64,000 nucleotides of DNA from Candidatus Methylobacter favarea (GCF_902806695.1 NZ_CADCXN010000091.1:40800-104799); one strand, 5' to 3'. Shown: positions 1-9,063, numbered from the stretch's first letter. Translations and numbers: made by a program. Notes: generated by a model from the letters alone, not told the origin.

Positions 1-1
1 T

Positions 2-994
2 CTGAATCTATCTGGCCATATCAAAAGCCACAAAAATCTTGAGCTGGCAAACATGCTCAATTATGAAGGGTTTGTTGTCAGCCAAGGCGGGAGATTCCTG
101 GAAAGAGACATCGACTGGAACGGCGACGGCGTCATCAGTAAGCAGATGGATTTTGATGGTAATGGGGTTATAGAAAAGAAAAAAGTCAATTTGGGCCACT
201 TTGAAGGTCATGATGTTTTTGGCGTCGAAACCCATGGCGAACGGAAGCTGCTAATTCCTGTAAAAACCCATTCTCCAGCCTTGTTGGAGCCCGAATATAT
301 CGCCATTACGCCCGATGCGAGCAAAGCTTATGTGACTTTACAGGAAGACGATGTGGTAGCGGTCGTCGATTTGATCAACGAACAGATTATCAGCTACTAC
401 GGTCTGGGGGCCGCCCGGCATAAAACCGATGCCCGCTATGACGGCTGGGTAAAATTTGACCAATCGATGACAGGTCTGCGCGAACCCGACGGCATTGCGA
501 TGGCGGCCAGCGGCCGTTATTTTGTTACCGCCGATGAAGGCGACACCGAACCGGATGCTTCTCCATCTTCGGGGAAGCAGCCGGTCGGCGGCGGACGCTC
601 GGTCAGTGTTTTTGATGCGGCGACCGGCACCTTGCTTGGCGATACCGGCAATCAACTGGACGAGATTGCCTTCGGAAATAAAGTCTATCCAGAACTGCGC
701 AGCAACAAAAAAGGCTCGGAACCTGAAATGCTCGTTTCGTTTGATCTTGACGGCCTGCCTTTTGTAGCCGTCGGCATGGAAAGAGCCGGTGCAATTGAAT
801 TGATTTCCCTAGCCGACCCGTTTCATCCTGAAGTCGTCGCGCTGGGCAAGATTGCCGGCGATGAAAACAAGTCGCCCGAAGGGATCGAGCATTTTATAAT
901 TAACGGCGAGCATTATCTGCTGACGGCCAATGAAATGAGCGGAACGGTTGAATGTTTTAAAATTGTTAGAATCAATCCGCTTAGCGGACAGTAA
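2..994 (+). CDS. Choice-of-anchor-I family exported protein, C-terminal part (5' end outside window)
   Basis: The reading frame is open from base 2, so the start lies upstream and only about 330 C-terminal residues are seen. The pattern matches the choice-of-anchor-I / esterase-like beta-propeller family: a PEYIAITPDASKAYVTLQE block, a TADEGD block, an acidic EPEML stretch and a closing SPEGIEHF...LLTANEMSGT block. Near the start of the visible part are two calcium-loop-like stretches, DWNGDGVI and DFDGNGVI, which resemble EF-hand or dockerin loops. Members are secreted or surface-bound, and their substrate is mostly unknown. No terminator with a T-run follows. The family call is fairly secure; the function is open. 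Confidence 0.75.
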   Translation: MNLSGHIKSHKNLELANMLNYEGFVVSQGGRFLERDIDWNGDGVISKQMDFDGNGVIEKKKVNLGHFEGHDVFGVETHGERKLLIPVKTHSPALLEPEYIAITPDASKAYVTLQEDDVVAVVDLINEQIISYYGLGAARHKTDARYDGWVKFDQSMTGLREPDGIAMAASGRYFVTADEGDTEPDASPSSGKQPVGGGRSVSVFDAATGTLLGDTGNQLDEIAFGNKVYPELRSNKKGSEPEMLVSFDLDGLPFVAVGMERAGAIELISLADPFHPEVVALGKIAGDENKSPEGIEHFIINGEHYLLTANEMSGTVECFKIVRINPLSGQ

Positions 995-1269
995 TACCGT
1001 TGACAGTCCATTGGCGGGAGGTGAATCCCTGAAGTCAGCACATTCCGGGTAGCCTCGTAGGCTGGAAAGTGAGAGCTTCAAGATTTAGATTAGCCTTAAT
1101 TTGGTTATTTTCATCAAGTCTTACTTGCCTTGCTGATCAGTAATATCGCGTTGTGTTGTCTTTCAATAACAAGTGATGTCTTAAAACCCCGCCAGCTTTA
1201 TCAGGTCACCCTTGCTGACGTGATAGTTTTTACTCAACCCAATCAAAACAATCAACGGATGGATTTATA

Positions 1270-2598
1270 TTGAACCCCAACTTTTCCGTCCAGCCTGATA
1301 ACTTCAGTTCCCTGATGCTGTTTGGCTTAAGCCTGAGCAATTATGCGTTAATGTATTGGGCGAATATTTTTTTGGACAGGCATCTGGCTATCAACGCGTT
1401 TGATGATTACAGCGTGGCGGTTTCCATCGTCACTTTGCTATCGACATTGGCCACTTTGGGATTGGAAAAGTACGCGCTGCGTGTGATTGCTCTCTATATT
1501 GAGCGCGAAAACTGGCCGCGCTTGCGCGGGTTTTGGCTGTTTTCGCTGCGCGTTATCGTCCTTTTCAGCCTATTGCTGATGGGCGTACTCAGTCTGGGAC
1601 TGGAAACTTTTTTGGCTTTGCATAATGCTGATTATCATATTGCGATTGTAATTTATGCGGGCTTTCTGCCCGTGATTGCACTTTGCCTGTTTTTGATTGA
1701 AGTAATTACAGTCTACGGTGTGCAGATCCTGGCTTTAACGTTGTATCGTTTTTTTCTGCCTGCGGTGTTTTTGCTGCTGATTACCGCGTTAGACGATTTC
1801 CAGCTTGAAGTAACGGCTGTTTCTGCGGTGCTGTGTCTTGGCACAGCCTGGTGTTTGACGCTGATACTGATGCTGATTACGGCGCGGGCCGCCAGTCCTG
1901 GAGAGCTCGGAAAGACAAAAGCAAACTTGAAAAACCGGCCTTTGTGGCTGAAAAATTCTCTGCCATTATTGATAAGCAGTGTAATGATGACAGTGCTCAC
2001 CAGCGCCGGCACTATTATTCTGGAAGTATTGCATCCCTCTGAAGCGGTGGTGGGTATTTACGCGGTCGCCATGCAAACAACGGCCTTAATTTCGCTGATC
2101 GGCACCTCGACCAATCGTTATTATTTGCCGATGCTGGTGGTTTTGCTGGAGCGGCGCGACCAGTGCGCCATTAATGCTTTACTCCATAAGCGCATGCGTT
2201 TGATTGCCGGTTTTATGATAGTTTTTATCAGCATTATCGGCGTTTGTGGGCGGCAAATACTTGAACTGTTTGGTTCAGAATTTTCAGAGGGTTACGCGAC
2301 TTTATTCATTACTGCGGCCGGAGCTGCATTCAGCACACTGTTTTCCGATTCACCGTATTACCTGCACTTTGTGGGTCGCAATGGTTTGGTAGTCAGTTTA
2401 ATGTCAGCGGCTGCGATGAGTATGGTAGCCCTGAGTTTTATTCTGGGTTACCGCTACGGTTCAACTGGCGTTGCCCTGGCTTACGCTGTGCCGACAATGC
2501 TGCTGTTTTCCAGCCTGAAATGGCTGGCTAATCGGGATATGCGCAGCCTGTTTGCAATCAATGCGCCACCGGTTTCGACAAGCCGTAGAACGCACTGA
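1270..2598 (+). CDS. Polysaccharide/lipid flippase-like membrane protein (MATE/Wzx type)
   Basis: A 442-residue, very hydrophobic protein with about 12 predicted membrane helices and short loops. Its layout is that of polysaccharide-biosynthesis exporters (Wzx/RfbX, MOP superfamily). Such proteins flip lipid-linked sugar repeats across the inner membrane. No catalytic motif is expected. The longest frame starts with TTG at 1270; the first ATG is at 1315 and would remove 15 residues before the first helix, so the start is uncertain. The gene stands alone: no glycosyltransferase is adjacent, and the next gene points the other way. Substrate unknown. Confidence 0.7.
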   Translation: MNPNFSVQPDNFSSLMLFGLSLSNYALMYWANIFLDRHLAINAFDDYSVAVSIVTLLSTLATLGLEKYALRVIALYIERENWPRLRGFWLFSLRVIVLFSLLLMGVLSLGLETFLALHNADYHIAIVIYAGFLPVIALCLFLIEVITVYGVQILALTLYRFFLPAVFLLLITALDDFQLEVTAVSAVLCLGTAWCLTLILMLITARAASPGELGKTKANLKNRPLWLKNSLPLLISSVMMTVLTSAGTIILEVLHPSEAVVGIYAVAMQTTALISLIGTSTNRYYLPMLVVLLERRDQCAINALLHKRMRLIAGFMIVFISIIGVCGRQILELFGSEFSEGYATLFITAAGAAFSTLFSDSPYYLHFVGRNGLVVSLMSAAAMSMVALSFILGYRYGSTGVALAYAVPTMLLFSSLKWLANRDMRSLFAINAPPVSTSRRTH

Positions 2599-2877
2599 GA
2601 AACAAGGCTGATTCTGCAGCCCTGATTTGATATGATCCGTGGCGCACTTATCGTAGAGCCTGGATTTATTCGGATTTGCTACCCCTCACTTTGTATAGAC
2701 GGGCCTTAACTTAAAGCCTATCAGGCAGAACAGGCTGACATCAATTTTAACGGTTGATCCTGATTCGCTCCTTATTTTCGAAGGTGCTGACCAGTTGCAA
2801 AGTATTATTTTATTAACAATGCCTGTTGTTAAACCGGTTCCGGTCTTGCAGCTTGTGCTCGTTATCCAGCGAAACAA
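2599..2877. other. Intergenic stretch, no gene seen
   Basis: This convergent gap lies between the flippase and the phoX-like gene. Short open frames here have no ribosome binding site and no recognisable product. The only clear element is the terminator at its right edge. Confidence 0.5.
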
Positions 2878-2880
2878 GAA

Positions 2881-2908
2881 TAAAAAAGGCCGCTATTAAC
2901 TAGCGGCC
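2881..2908 (-). terminator. Rho-independent terminator of the phoX-like gene
   Basis: An 8-bp perfect stem (GGCCGCTA / TAGCGGCC, 2888-2895 and 2901-2908) with a 5-nt loop is followed, on the minus strand, by a run of T (2881-2887). It lies 36 bases past the stop of the minus-strand phosphatase gene. Confidence 0.85.
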
Positions 2909-2944
2909 GAGTGCTGCCTTCAGTCCTGGAACAATTTACTCATC

Positions 2945-4495
2945 CTATTCATGATATTTTCTGGGCTTAAAGCCGGTAATCCTGATCAAATCGTCAGTTG
3001 CGTAGTCATCGCGAGGCGCGCAATCGCTGCCGGCAACGCACGCCATATCATTGCTGTGCTGAACATGAACATAAGCCGTTTTGCCATCAGCGGTGAAGGC
3101 AAATCCGGTAGGCTCGGCGCTGCTGTCGCGAACAGACAGGACTTTCACGCAGCCGTCGGTTTTAACGTCACGATCTTCACCGTCAGGCAAACACGCCCAT
3201 ATATCACCGAAAGGATTGTCTTCGATTACATACATATTGCCGGTGACAGGCTGGAAAGCCAGATTATCAGGCTGGTTAAGATCGGTATCGCCTTCTACTA
3301 CACGGTTAGCCGCAGCCACTGCAAAGCCTTTGGACTCTGTGCTGTCGGCCAGATAAGTCAGGCCGTTGGCGTTGACATCAGGATTATTGACGGTTTTTTC
3401 ACCGCTGCCTGCCGGATTGGCATCAATCAGGCAAACCACTTCGCCATAGTTTTGAGCGCCGCTATTGCCGGTATTAGTCCAGCAGAACTTTACGCCTGCA
3501 TCGGTGTACATGGGATCGAAATGACCATCTTCGGGACGGTAAAAACCGGTCGCAGAGTTAGCGAAAGCCGAGGCGCGCAAGTTAGCCGTATCAACTTTTA
3601 CCCAGGCGCCTTCGCCGATTTCACAGCCTTGGCCGAATTGCGGAAAGCTGCTGCTGGTTCTGGACTGGCAAGAAGCCTGAAAAGCATAGACATTGCCAGC
3701 CGCCAGCGGCGACTGATCCAGGCGCCTGACAGGCGTGCCGTCCCAAAGCGCAGCAGGGACAAACTTGAACAGACTGCCGCCGTCAGCATCAGGGCCGCCC
3801 GATCCCGGACGTTCTTCGTCACCGTAATAAACCACACCTTCATGAGTGATATCAAGCCCTTCCCATGCCAGCTTGCCGACCGCGCCGCGATATTCCACTT
3901 GCCCTGTTACGGCATGGCCCGTACTGTCAATTGTGTCGCTTGTGCCGCGTGCGACCAACGTCAGTTCAGAGGCAGTCATCGGATTAAGAATTTCATACAG
4001 ACCGCCGTCATCGGCTTCTTCTGTGGCAACAATAGTATTCCAGGGCGTGCGGCGAATTCCATCGCAACGGGTCATGCCGCGCAGAATCGTTTTTACTTTG
4101 CCGCTGATCAGATTGACTGTTTGTATGGAAGGCTTCAGTTTGGGTTTGCCGTCAGGATACGTACCGACGGCAGCGTTATCGGCTTCGACGCAGCTGACGA
4201 TATGAGTAGGCGTCGAATCGTTAGGCCAGAAAGCTAGCATATCTGAATTTTGCGCGGATTTTCGCGTGACAATCCTGGCATCTAGGCCGGGCGCCACGTT
4301 AATCAGATCCAATGCCGATTGCAGTGGAACTCGCGGTACAGTTACACTCTCAGGAGCGTCTAAAGGATTGATAATGCCAAAGTATTTGTTGGCATGGGCG
4401 GCCAGGTGATGCTGAACTTTCATGCCGAAATCATCGGCCGCGGCTACAATACCCGGCAAGGTCAGGCTTATAGTCAAAATTAGGGGTTTTTTCAT
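2945..4495 (-). CDS. phoX: Secreted alkaline phosphatase PhoX / DUF839 family
   Basis: A 516-residue protein of the PhoX (PF05787, DUF839) family, calcium/iron-dependent phosphatases that release phosphate from organic phosphoesters outside the cytoplasm. Family-like blocks seen are TEEADDGGLYEI, HEGVVYYGDEERP, GGSLFKFVP, FYRPEDGHFDP, QPDNLAFQP and EPTGFAFTADGKTAYVHVQH. The frame could start at 4543, but ATG 4495 has an AGGAGAG site 8 bases upstream and opens a clean Sec-type signal peptide (MKKPLILTISLTLPGIVAAA), so 4495 is preferred. There is no twin-arginine motif, although characterised PhoX enzymes use Tat. Three tandem PHO-box-like repeats lie about 90 bases upstream and a strong terminator lies downstream, so it is probably a single-gene unit induced by phosphate starvation. 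The phosphatase activity itself is inferred from the family. Confidence 0.8.
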   Translation of the reverse strand: MKKPLILTISLTLPGIVAAADDFGMKVQHHLAAHANKYFGIINPLDAPESVTVPRVPLQSALDLINVAPGLDARIVTRKSAQNSDMLAFWPNDSTPTHIVSCVEADNAAVGTYPDGKPKLKPSIQTVNLISGKVKTILRGMTRCDGIRRTPWNTIVATEEADDGGLYEILNPMTASELTLVARGTSDTIDSTGHAVTGQVEYRGAVGKLAWEGLDITHEGVVYYGDEERPGSGGPDADGGSLFKFVPAALWDGTPVRRLDQSPLAAGNVYAFQASCQSRTSSSFPQFGQGCEIGEGAWVKVDTANLRASAFANSATGFYRPEDGHFDPMYTDAGVKFCWTNTGNSGAQNYGEVVCLIDANPAGSGEKTVNNPDVNANGLTYLADSTESKGFAVAAANRVVEGDTDLNQPDNLAFQPVTGNMYVIEDNPFGDIWACLPDGEDRDVKTDGCVKVLSVRDSSAEPTGFAFTADGKTAYVHVQHSNDMACVAGSDCAPRDDYATDDLIRITGFKPRKYHE

Positions 4496-4585
4496 TATAG
4501 GCTCTCCTGGTTTAGTTTTTAATCGGCTAATGGCTGATGCCACTAACCTTAGACTGGCACTATAAGGGCCTCTTATTAATAACTA

Positions 4586-4614
4586 GTTACAGTTTCGTGA
4601 ATATTATGTGAATG
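4586..4614 (-). promoter_or_regulatory. Tandem PHO-box-like repeats upstream of phoX
   Basis: On the minus strand three 7-mers are spaced exactly 11 bp apart: CATTCAC, TATTCAC and CTGTAAC, separated by AT-rich or mixed 4-mers (ATAA, GAAA). The PhoB site is a direct repeat of CTGTCA(T/C) with 4-bp spacers; the matches here are 5/7, 4/7 and 6/7. The block ends 90 bases before the phoX start. A clear -10 at the usual 10-bp distance is not visible, only AT-rich sequence. Confidence 0.55.
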
Positions 4615-4805
4615 TAAACCGGAAAGTGTTTGATAGTTGGCAGGCAGTAAACGTGTTGGCGATTATTATCGCTTCCACTATTTCATCAGGGCGACTTGCT
4701 GCTACTGACTTGTTCCCTATCCAGGGTGTCGGAGATAGCCCAGGTTTGCCCAGTTACGGTTTTGAGTTAAAAGCGGGGAGCGGGGACAGCTACTATAGCC
4801 CCTAA
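4608..4805 (+). CDS. Doubtful short ORF, possibly a remnant of an exported protein
   Basis: A 65-codon frame divergent from phoX. It has a hydrophobic segment (VNVLAIIIAST) followed by an IQGVGDSP stretch faintly like the start of extracellular nuclease or lamin-tail proteins. The first start is a GTG inside the PHO-box repeats with no ribosome binding site. It may be a truncated leftover or chance. Not recognised. Confidence 0.2.
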   Translation: MNVNRKVFDSWQAVNVLAIIIASTISSGRLAATDLFPIQGVGDSPGLPSYGFELKAGSGDSYYSP

Positions 4806-4822
4806 GTAAGACGGAAAATCTG

Positions 4823-6154
4823 CTAGCGTTTGTCTGATTTACTATATTCTCGATTTTCAAGAAATTTCAAAATGGCAAACGTGAGCCACCCGACCATGAC
4901 CAGTCCAAGCGTAAAAATACTGTAGGAGATGGGCCAGGGTATGCCTTTTGTCATCATGGTGAATTCGGACATGCCGCCGATGCCGGCCAAGACATTGAGC
5001 GGCATAAAGACCACGCTGACTACTGTCAAGCGTTTAACGACCTTGTTCTGGTTAATATTGATGAAGCCTACGGCGGCATCCATCAGAAAGTTGATCTTGT
5101 CGAAAAGAAAGGCAGTATGGCCGTCCAGGGATTCAATATCGCGCAGTATCTGTTGAGAGTACTCCTGCTGCTCTTTGCCAAGAAACTTGCCGCGCATCAG
5201 AAAAGAGACGGCACGGCGCGTATCCATGACATTCCGGCGGATACGCCCGTTCAGGTCCTCTTCATTGGCAATGTCGATTAATATTCTGGCGGCTTCCTTA
5301 TCGCTCATTTGCTTGCTAAGCACATGATTGCCGACGGTTTCCAAAGCCAGATAAACATCTTCGAGCGCGTCAGCCGAATATTCGGCATTGGCCGCATAAA
5401 GATCCAGCAGCATATCCCGGGCGTCGGAAACATAATTGGCTTGACTGAGCGCACGCAAACGCTGAAGCCGGAACACCGGGAGCTCTTCCTTGCGAATCGA
5501 GAATAAAATATCCTGATACAGAATGAAGGCGACAACGACATTGCGTGAGATGTCGCCCTTGTCAAGCAAAAAATCCGAATGCAAATGGATTTCGCCGTTT
5601 TCTTCCACATAGAAGCGCGCGCTTGATTCCAGATCACTCAATTTATCGGGGTCAGGAAATTCTATCCCGAAAATATCGCCGATTCCTATTCGATCCTCAA
5701 ACGTCGGCGCCACCAAATCTATCCAGACAGGTTTGGCCTCAAGCAAGTCCCGGGGCGTGTTAATCGAAATTTCGTGCAAGCGGCCCTCGTGTAAATTAAA
5801 AGCCTTGATTCTGGATTTTTCTGTCTTGTAGTCCTGTTTTTCAAGTATTTGCAGAATTGAAGCGGGGGCGTCCGGCAGAAGAGCTTGCTTATGATCATCA
5901 TCGAGCTGCTCCCAGATCAGCACTTGCTCTTCGGGCGCCACATGTTTCAGAATAGAGGCAATTTCCGCAGGCGGCAAATGATTAAGTATCTGCTGCAATT
6001 GCGCCATATTTTCTTTATGCACGAGCGTCTCCACCAGATCATGGTGGGGCATGTCCTGTTTATGCACCAACTCTGCAATAAGCTTGTGCTTTATCAAAAT
6101 ATCATATACAGCTTGCTGGCTATTATAATGTTGAGCGGTCGGGTCTTTTTGCAT
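4823..6154 (-). CDS. MgtE_N-CorA fusion, putative divalent cation transporter
   Basis: A 443-residue protein with two parts. Residues about 25-115 resemble the MgtE intracellular N domain (repeated ETLVHKENMAQLQQILNHLP-type helices, then PPAEIASILKHVAPEEQ). The rest is a CorA/MIT-type channel: an alpha/beta cytosolic domain, a long helix and two C-terminal membrane helices. The selectivity loop after TM1, normally YGMNF in CorA, is GGMSEF at about residues 393-398, so the GMN signature is altered to GMS. The MgtE N domain senses Mg2+ in true MgtE proteins, so it may gate this channel; that is inference. It could carry Mg2+, Co2+ or another ion. It lies in opposite orientation to the diesterase gene upstream. 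A second, classical CorA is 2 kb away. Confidence 0.75.
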   Translation of the reverse strand: MQKDPTAQHYNSQQAVYDILIKHKLIAELVHKQDMPHHDLVETLVHKENMAQLQQILNHLPPAEIASILKHVAPEEQVLIWEQLDDDHKQALLPDAPASILQILEKQDYKTEKSRIKAFNLHEGRLHEISINTPRDLLEAKPVWIDLVAPTFEDRIGIGDIFGIEFPDPDKLSDLESSARFYVEENGEIHLHSDFLLDKGDISRNVVVAFILYQDILFSIRKEELPVFRLQRLRALSQANYVSDARDMLLDLYAANAEYSADALEDVYLALETVGNHVLSKQMSDKEAARILIDIANEEDLNGRIRRNVMDTRRAVSFLMRGKFLGKEQQEYSQQILRDIESLDGHTAFLFDKINFLMDAAVGFININQNKVVKRLTVVSVVFMPLNVLAGIGGMSEFTMMTKGIPWPISYSIFTLGLVMVGWLTFAILKFLENREYSKSDKR

Positions 6155-6415
6155 AGCGGATTAACAGGGTTTAGCACAGTATGCCGGCGGATGATGAACG
6201 GGCCGAGTATTTGATGTGAAGGCAATTCTATCAAAGCGCTGTGATTTGTCGCGATTTTTATTCTGCCTTTCCAACTTCCCAGGCAACGGCTGATGACAGG
6301 CAGGCTCTGCTATTGCTTCATGTCGGCTTTGAAGAAGAGCCGTCGGTATAAATAAATTCAAATTACGGCAGTCGCTATAAGGCCGGCCTATAGTTAAAAC
6401 CCTTCTGACGCTGAT
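6155..6415. other. Divergent intergenic region
   Basis: This is the space between the MgtE_N-CorA gene and the PHO repeats. No gene or clear terminator is seen; it should contain the promoter of the minus-strand transporter. Confidence 0.4.
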
Positions 6416-6460
6416 TTTTCATACTCTTGTCACCACCCTTTCACATTGATGAGTTATCGT
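6416..6460 (+). promoter_or_regulatory. Triple PHO-box-like promoter upstream of the diesterase gene
   Basis: Three 7-mers in exact 11-bp register, TTTTCAT (6416), TTGTCAC (6427) and CTTTCAC (6438), match the PhoB half-site CTGTCA(T/C) at 5/7, 6/7 and 6/7. Ten bases after the last one is TATCGT (6455-6460), a -10-like hexamer at the same distance as in E. coli phoA. This is the best of the three PHO-like sites in the window. PhoB binding is inferred. Confidence 0.65.
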
Positions 6461-6586
6461 TAAACCCATGCGTTACCGGATTAATTACGCCTTTGTCGAA
6501 TTTTCCTGATGACTATCCGCCTGGGGCAAAAGGTAAGCATAAACATATCAGTGTTATTAGCCCCTCGCTAATTAAGGAGTAAAGCC

Positions 6587-6661
6587 ATGAATAGGCTACA
6601 AATCCCCGGCAGCACAGCCTTGAAGTTGCTGTTGCCGGTTCCCTTCAGGCCGGCGCTTTAA
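6587..6661 (+). CDS. Short leader ORF (24 residues) before the diesterase gene
   Basis: ATG at 6587 has an excellent AAGGAG site 7 bases upstream and reads 24 codons to TAA. The product is MNRLQIPGSTALKLLLPVPF plus RPAL. It sits between the PHO-like promoter and the diesterase gene, ending 36 bases before the latter's start. It may be a translated leader or a small membrane-active peptide. No family recognised. Confidence 0.4.
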   Translation: MNRLQIPGSTALKLLLPVPFRPAL

Positions 6662-6697
6662 AGCCTGGCGCTCTAACTGACCTTGATGGAGACTATC

Positions 6698-7942
6698 ATG
6701 AGCTTGTGTAAAAACGTTCTTGCTATAGCGGCTGTACTGGCAGCGCTATTGCCACTCGTCACTATAGCCCATCAAGACGATGACCATAGGCATGACCGGC
6801 ATGGCAGGCGAAATGTCCAGTTGGGCCCAAGACCCTTTTTTCTGGTCGAGGATATGGAGAACAGCGAGCTTAAAAGCGCGCTTCAGGAGTGTTCAAAAGG
6901 TCCTTTTTACAGAACCGATTTTTCGATTGGCCACCGCGGGGCTGCCTTGCAGTTCCCTGAACATACGCAGCAATCCTATGAAGCCGCTGCCCGGCTGGGA
7001 GCGGGTATTGTCGAGTGTGATGTCACTTTTACCAAGGATAAAGAACTGGTATGCCGGCATTCGCAGTGTGATCTGGAAACAACGACTAATATTCTGGATA
7101 CGAATTTAGCAAAAAAGTGTTCCGTTCAAGCCGATTTCAGCAGTGCCACCCCTTATAAAAATGTTAAATGTTGCACCAGCGATATTACGCTTGCTGAATT
7201 CAAGACCCTTAAGGGCAAGATGGATGCAGGCAATCGTAATGCCAAAACGCTTGCGGAATTTATGAATGCTACGCCCGGCTTCCGCACGGACTTATATGCC
7301 GGCAACGGCGTGCTGATGACTCATAAAGAAAGCATTGAATTGTTCAAAAAACTGGGCGTAAAGATGACGCCCGAATTAAAAGCCCCCGATGTTGAAATGC
7401 CGTTTAACGGCTTCACCCAGCAGGCTTATGCTCAAAAAATGCTTAATGAATATAAGATGGCCGGCGTTAAAGCCAAAAACGTGTACCCGCAGTCCTTTAA
7501 TCTCGAAGACGTCCGCTACTGGCTTGCCAATGAACCGGAATTCGGTAGCCAGGCAGTTTTTCTCGAAGATTTGAATGTGCCGGAAGATTCGCCTGCAGCG
7601 CTTGCAAGACTGCCATTACTGGCTGCGGAAGGGGTGAAAATCGTGGCGCCGCCGATGTGGGTTCTGGTGACGCTCGATGCCAATCACAAAATCATCCCTT
7701 CGGACTACGCGAAAGCCGCCAAAGCGGCGGGCTTGGACATTATAACCTGGACGCTGGAGCGTTCCGGTCTTCTGAAAGACGGCGGCGGTTACTATTATCA
7801 ATCGGTTACAGACGCTGTTAAAACCGATGGCGACACCCTGGTAATGCTTGATGTGCTTGCGCAGGATGTGGGCATACTCGGCATCTTCTCGGACTGGCCG
7901 GCCACCGTAACCTATTATGCCAACTGCATGAACCTGAAGTAA
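6698..7942 (+). CDS. Exported glycerophosphodiester phosphodiesterase
   Basis: This gene should hydrolyse glycerophosphodiesters (deacylated phospholipids) to glycerol-3-phosphate and an alcohol outside the cytoplasm. The GDPD TIM-barrel signature is clear: [14 protein letters not shown] with H79-R80, then [11 protein letters not shown] with the catalytic Glu/Asp pair, and later [28 protein letters not shown] and ITWTLERSG. In-frame starts occur at 6683 (TTG), 6686 and 6698. ATG 6698 has a GGAG 7 bases upstream and begins a Sec signal peptide ([19 protein letters not shown]) followed by a His/Asp-rich stretch, so it is chosen (414 aa). The PHO-like promoter and short leader ORF upstream suggest induction by phosphate limitation. 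It resembles the longer, secreted GDPD type more than cytosolic UgpQ. Confidence 0.85.
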   Translation: MSLCKNVLAIAAVLAALLPLVTIAHQDDDHRHDRHGRRNVQLGPRPFFLVEDMENSELKSALQECSKGPFYRTDFSIGHRGAALQFPEHTQQSYEAAARLGAGIVECDVTFTKDKELVCRHSQCDLETTTNILDTNLAKKCSVQADFSSATPYKNVKCCTSDITLAEFKTLKGKMDAGNRNAKTLAEFMNATPGFRTDLYAGNGVLMTHKESIELFKKLGVKMTPELKAPDVEMPFNGFTQQAYAQKMLNEYKMAGVKAKNVYPQSFNLEDVRYWLANEPEFGSQAVFLEDLNVPEDSPAALARLPLLAAEGVKIVAPPMWVLVTLDANHKIIPSDYAKAAKAAGLDIITWTLERSGLLKDGGGYYYQSVTDAVKTDGDTLVMLDVLAQDVGILGIFSDWPATVTYYANCMNLK

Positions 7943-8061
7943 TTTTACCATTAAACCGAAGACAGGCGTCCAATCAGAGTATTAATACGCGGGCAACTGG
8001 CCGGGACCGGGGCGTTCACGCTTTCCTGACGAGGGCGCTGAGCAGCGTGTGGGCATTATGA

Positions 8062-9051
8062 CTACAGCCAGCCGGCTTTTTTCAGGCGTAAATACAGCAG
8101 CAGACTGGCCAATGCGACGCCGCCGACTACCAGCGGATAGCTGTAGTCCCAATCCAGCTCCGGCATGTGCCTGAAGTTCATGCCGTACCAGCTGAACACC
8201 ATGGTCGGTATCGCCAGGATTGCTCCCCATCCGGCCAGCCGTTTGACGACTTCGTTCTGCCGCACTGTTTCAAAGGTAAGATGCACCTGCATCGCCGCCA
8301 ACAGCATTTCTCGCATGCCCCGGATAGCCTGGTCGATGCGTTGAATATGGTCGGCGATATCGCGAAAATACACCCGCACATCCTTGTGTATCATTCCGTT
8401 ATGAAAGCGCATCAGTTCATTGCAGATATCGATGACCGGCGTGATCGCGCCTTCCAGCAGCAACAGCTTGCGCTTCAATTCATAAAGACCTTCCAGAGTC
8501 TTCCGGCTGGGCCGGTATTGAAAAATCGCCGACTCCAGCACATCGAACTGTTCCTGCAGGCCGTCAATGACATGCACATAGTTATCGACGATAAAATCCA
8601 TAATTGAATACAAGGCAAAGCCGGGCCCTTTGGCCAATTGCTGCGGCATGGCCTCGCAGTGCTTTCTGACTTTACCGAGACCAGGCGAAGCCCCGTGCCT
8701 GACCGTCACCAGAAAATGCGGGCCCAGGAAAACATGGATTTCACCGAACTCGATCTGATCTTTTGCAAGCCGGACGGTATGCAACACCATGAATATGGAA
8801 TCGCCGTATTCCTCGACTTTCGGGCGCTGATGCGCTGCGCAGGCATCTTCAATAGCCAGATCATGCAAGCCGAATTCCTCCTGGATTTTGGCCAACAGCT
8901 TGTTGTTTGCTTCATGCAGACCCAGCCAGACAAACCTGTTTTCCTGTTTCAGCACGTCACTGATGTCCTCGATGGTCACCTCGCCGATGCTGACGCCGTT
9001 TTGATAGGCCACGCATTTCATGACCATGCTGTTAGTGATTGTCTCTGTCAA
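8062..9051 (-). CDS. corA: Magnesium/cobalt transporter CorA
   Basis: A 329-residue classical CorA. The C-terminal two membrane helices carry the selectivity motif YGMNF at residues 289-293, followed by the acidic loop and a basic tail (KKAG). The N-terminal cytosolic domain and long stalk helix have the usual order. The protein forms a pentameric Mg2+ channel in the inner membrane. The start is TTG at 9051 with GGGAGA 7 bases upstream; an ATG lies 8 codons further in. It begins 12 bases after the stop of the lipoprotein gene upstream, so the two are probably co-transcribed. Confidence 0.9.
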   Translation of the reverse strand: MTETITNSMVMKCVAYQNGVSIGEVTIEDISDVLKQENRFVWLGLHEANNKLLAKIQEEFGLHDLAIEDACAAHQRPKVEEYGDSIFMVLHTVRLAKDQIEFGEIHVFLGPHFLVTVRHGASPGLGKVRKHCEAMPQQLAKGPGFALYSIMDFIVDNYVHVIDGLQEQFDVLESAIFQYRPSRKTLEGLYELKRKLLLLEGAITPVIDICNELMRFHNGMIHKDVRVYFRDIADHIQRIDQAIRGMREMLLAAMQVHLTFETVRQNEVVKRLAGWGAILAIPTMVFSWYGMNFRHMPELDWDYSYPLVVGGVALASLLLYLRLKKAGWL

Positions 9052-9063
9052 AATGTCTCCCTA

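Noticed and set aside
1051..1063. Short hairpin (AGCCT / AGGCT) after the first gene
   Set aside because: The stem is 5 bp only and no T-run follows. It is too weak to call a terminator or RNA.
2951..4237. A 428-codon open frame on the plus strand, opposite phoX
   Set aside because: It lies entirely antisense to a gene with clear family motifs, a strong ribosome site and a terminator. Its product has no recognisable motif, so it is a shadow.
4608..4805. Divergent short ORF as a certain gene
   Set aside because: Its GTG start lies inside the PHO-like repeats and has no ribosome site. Kept only as a doubtful feature.
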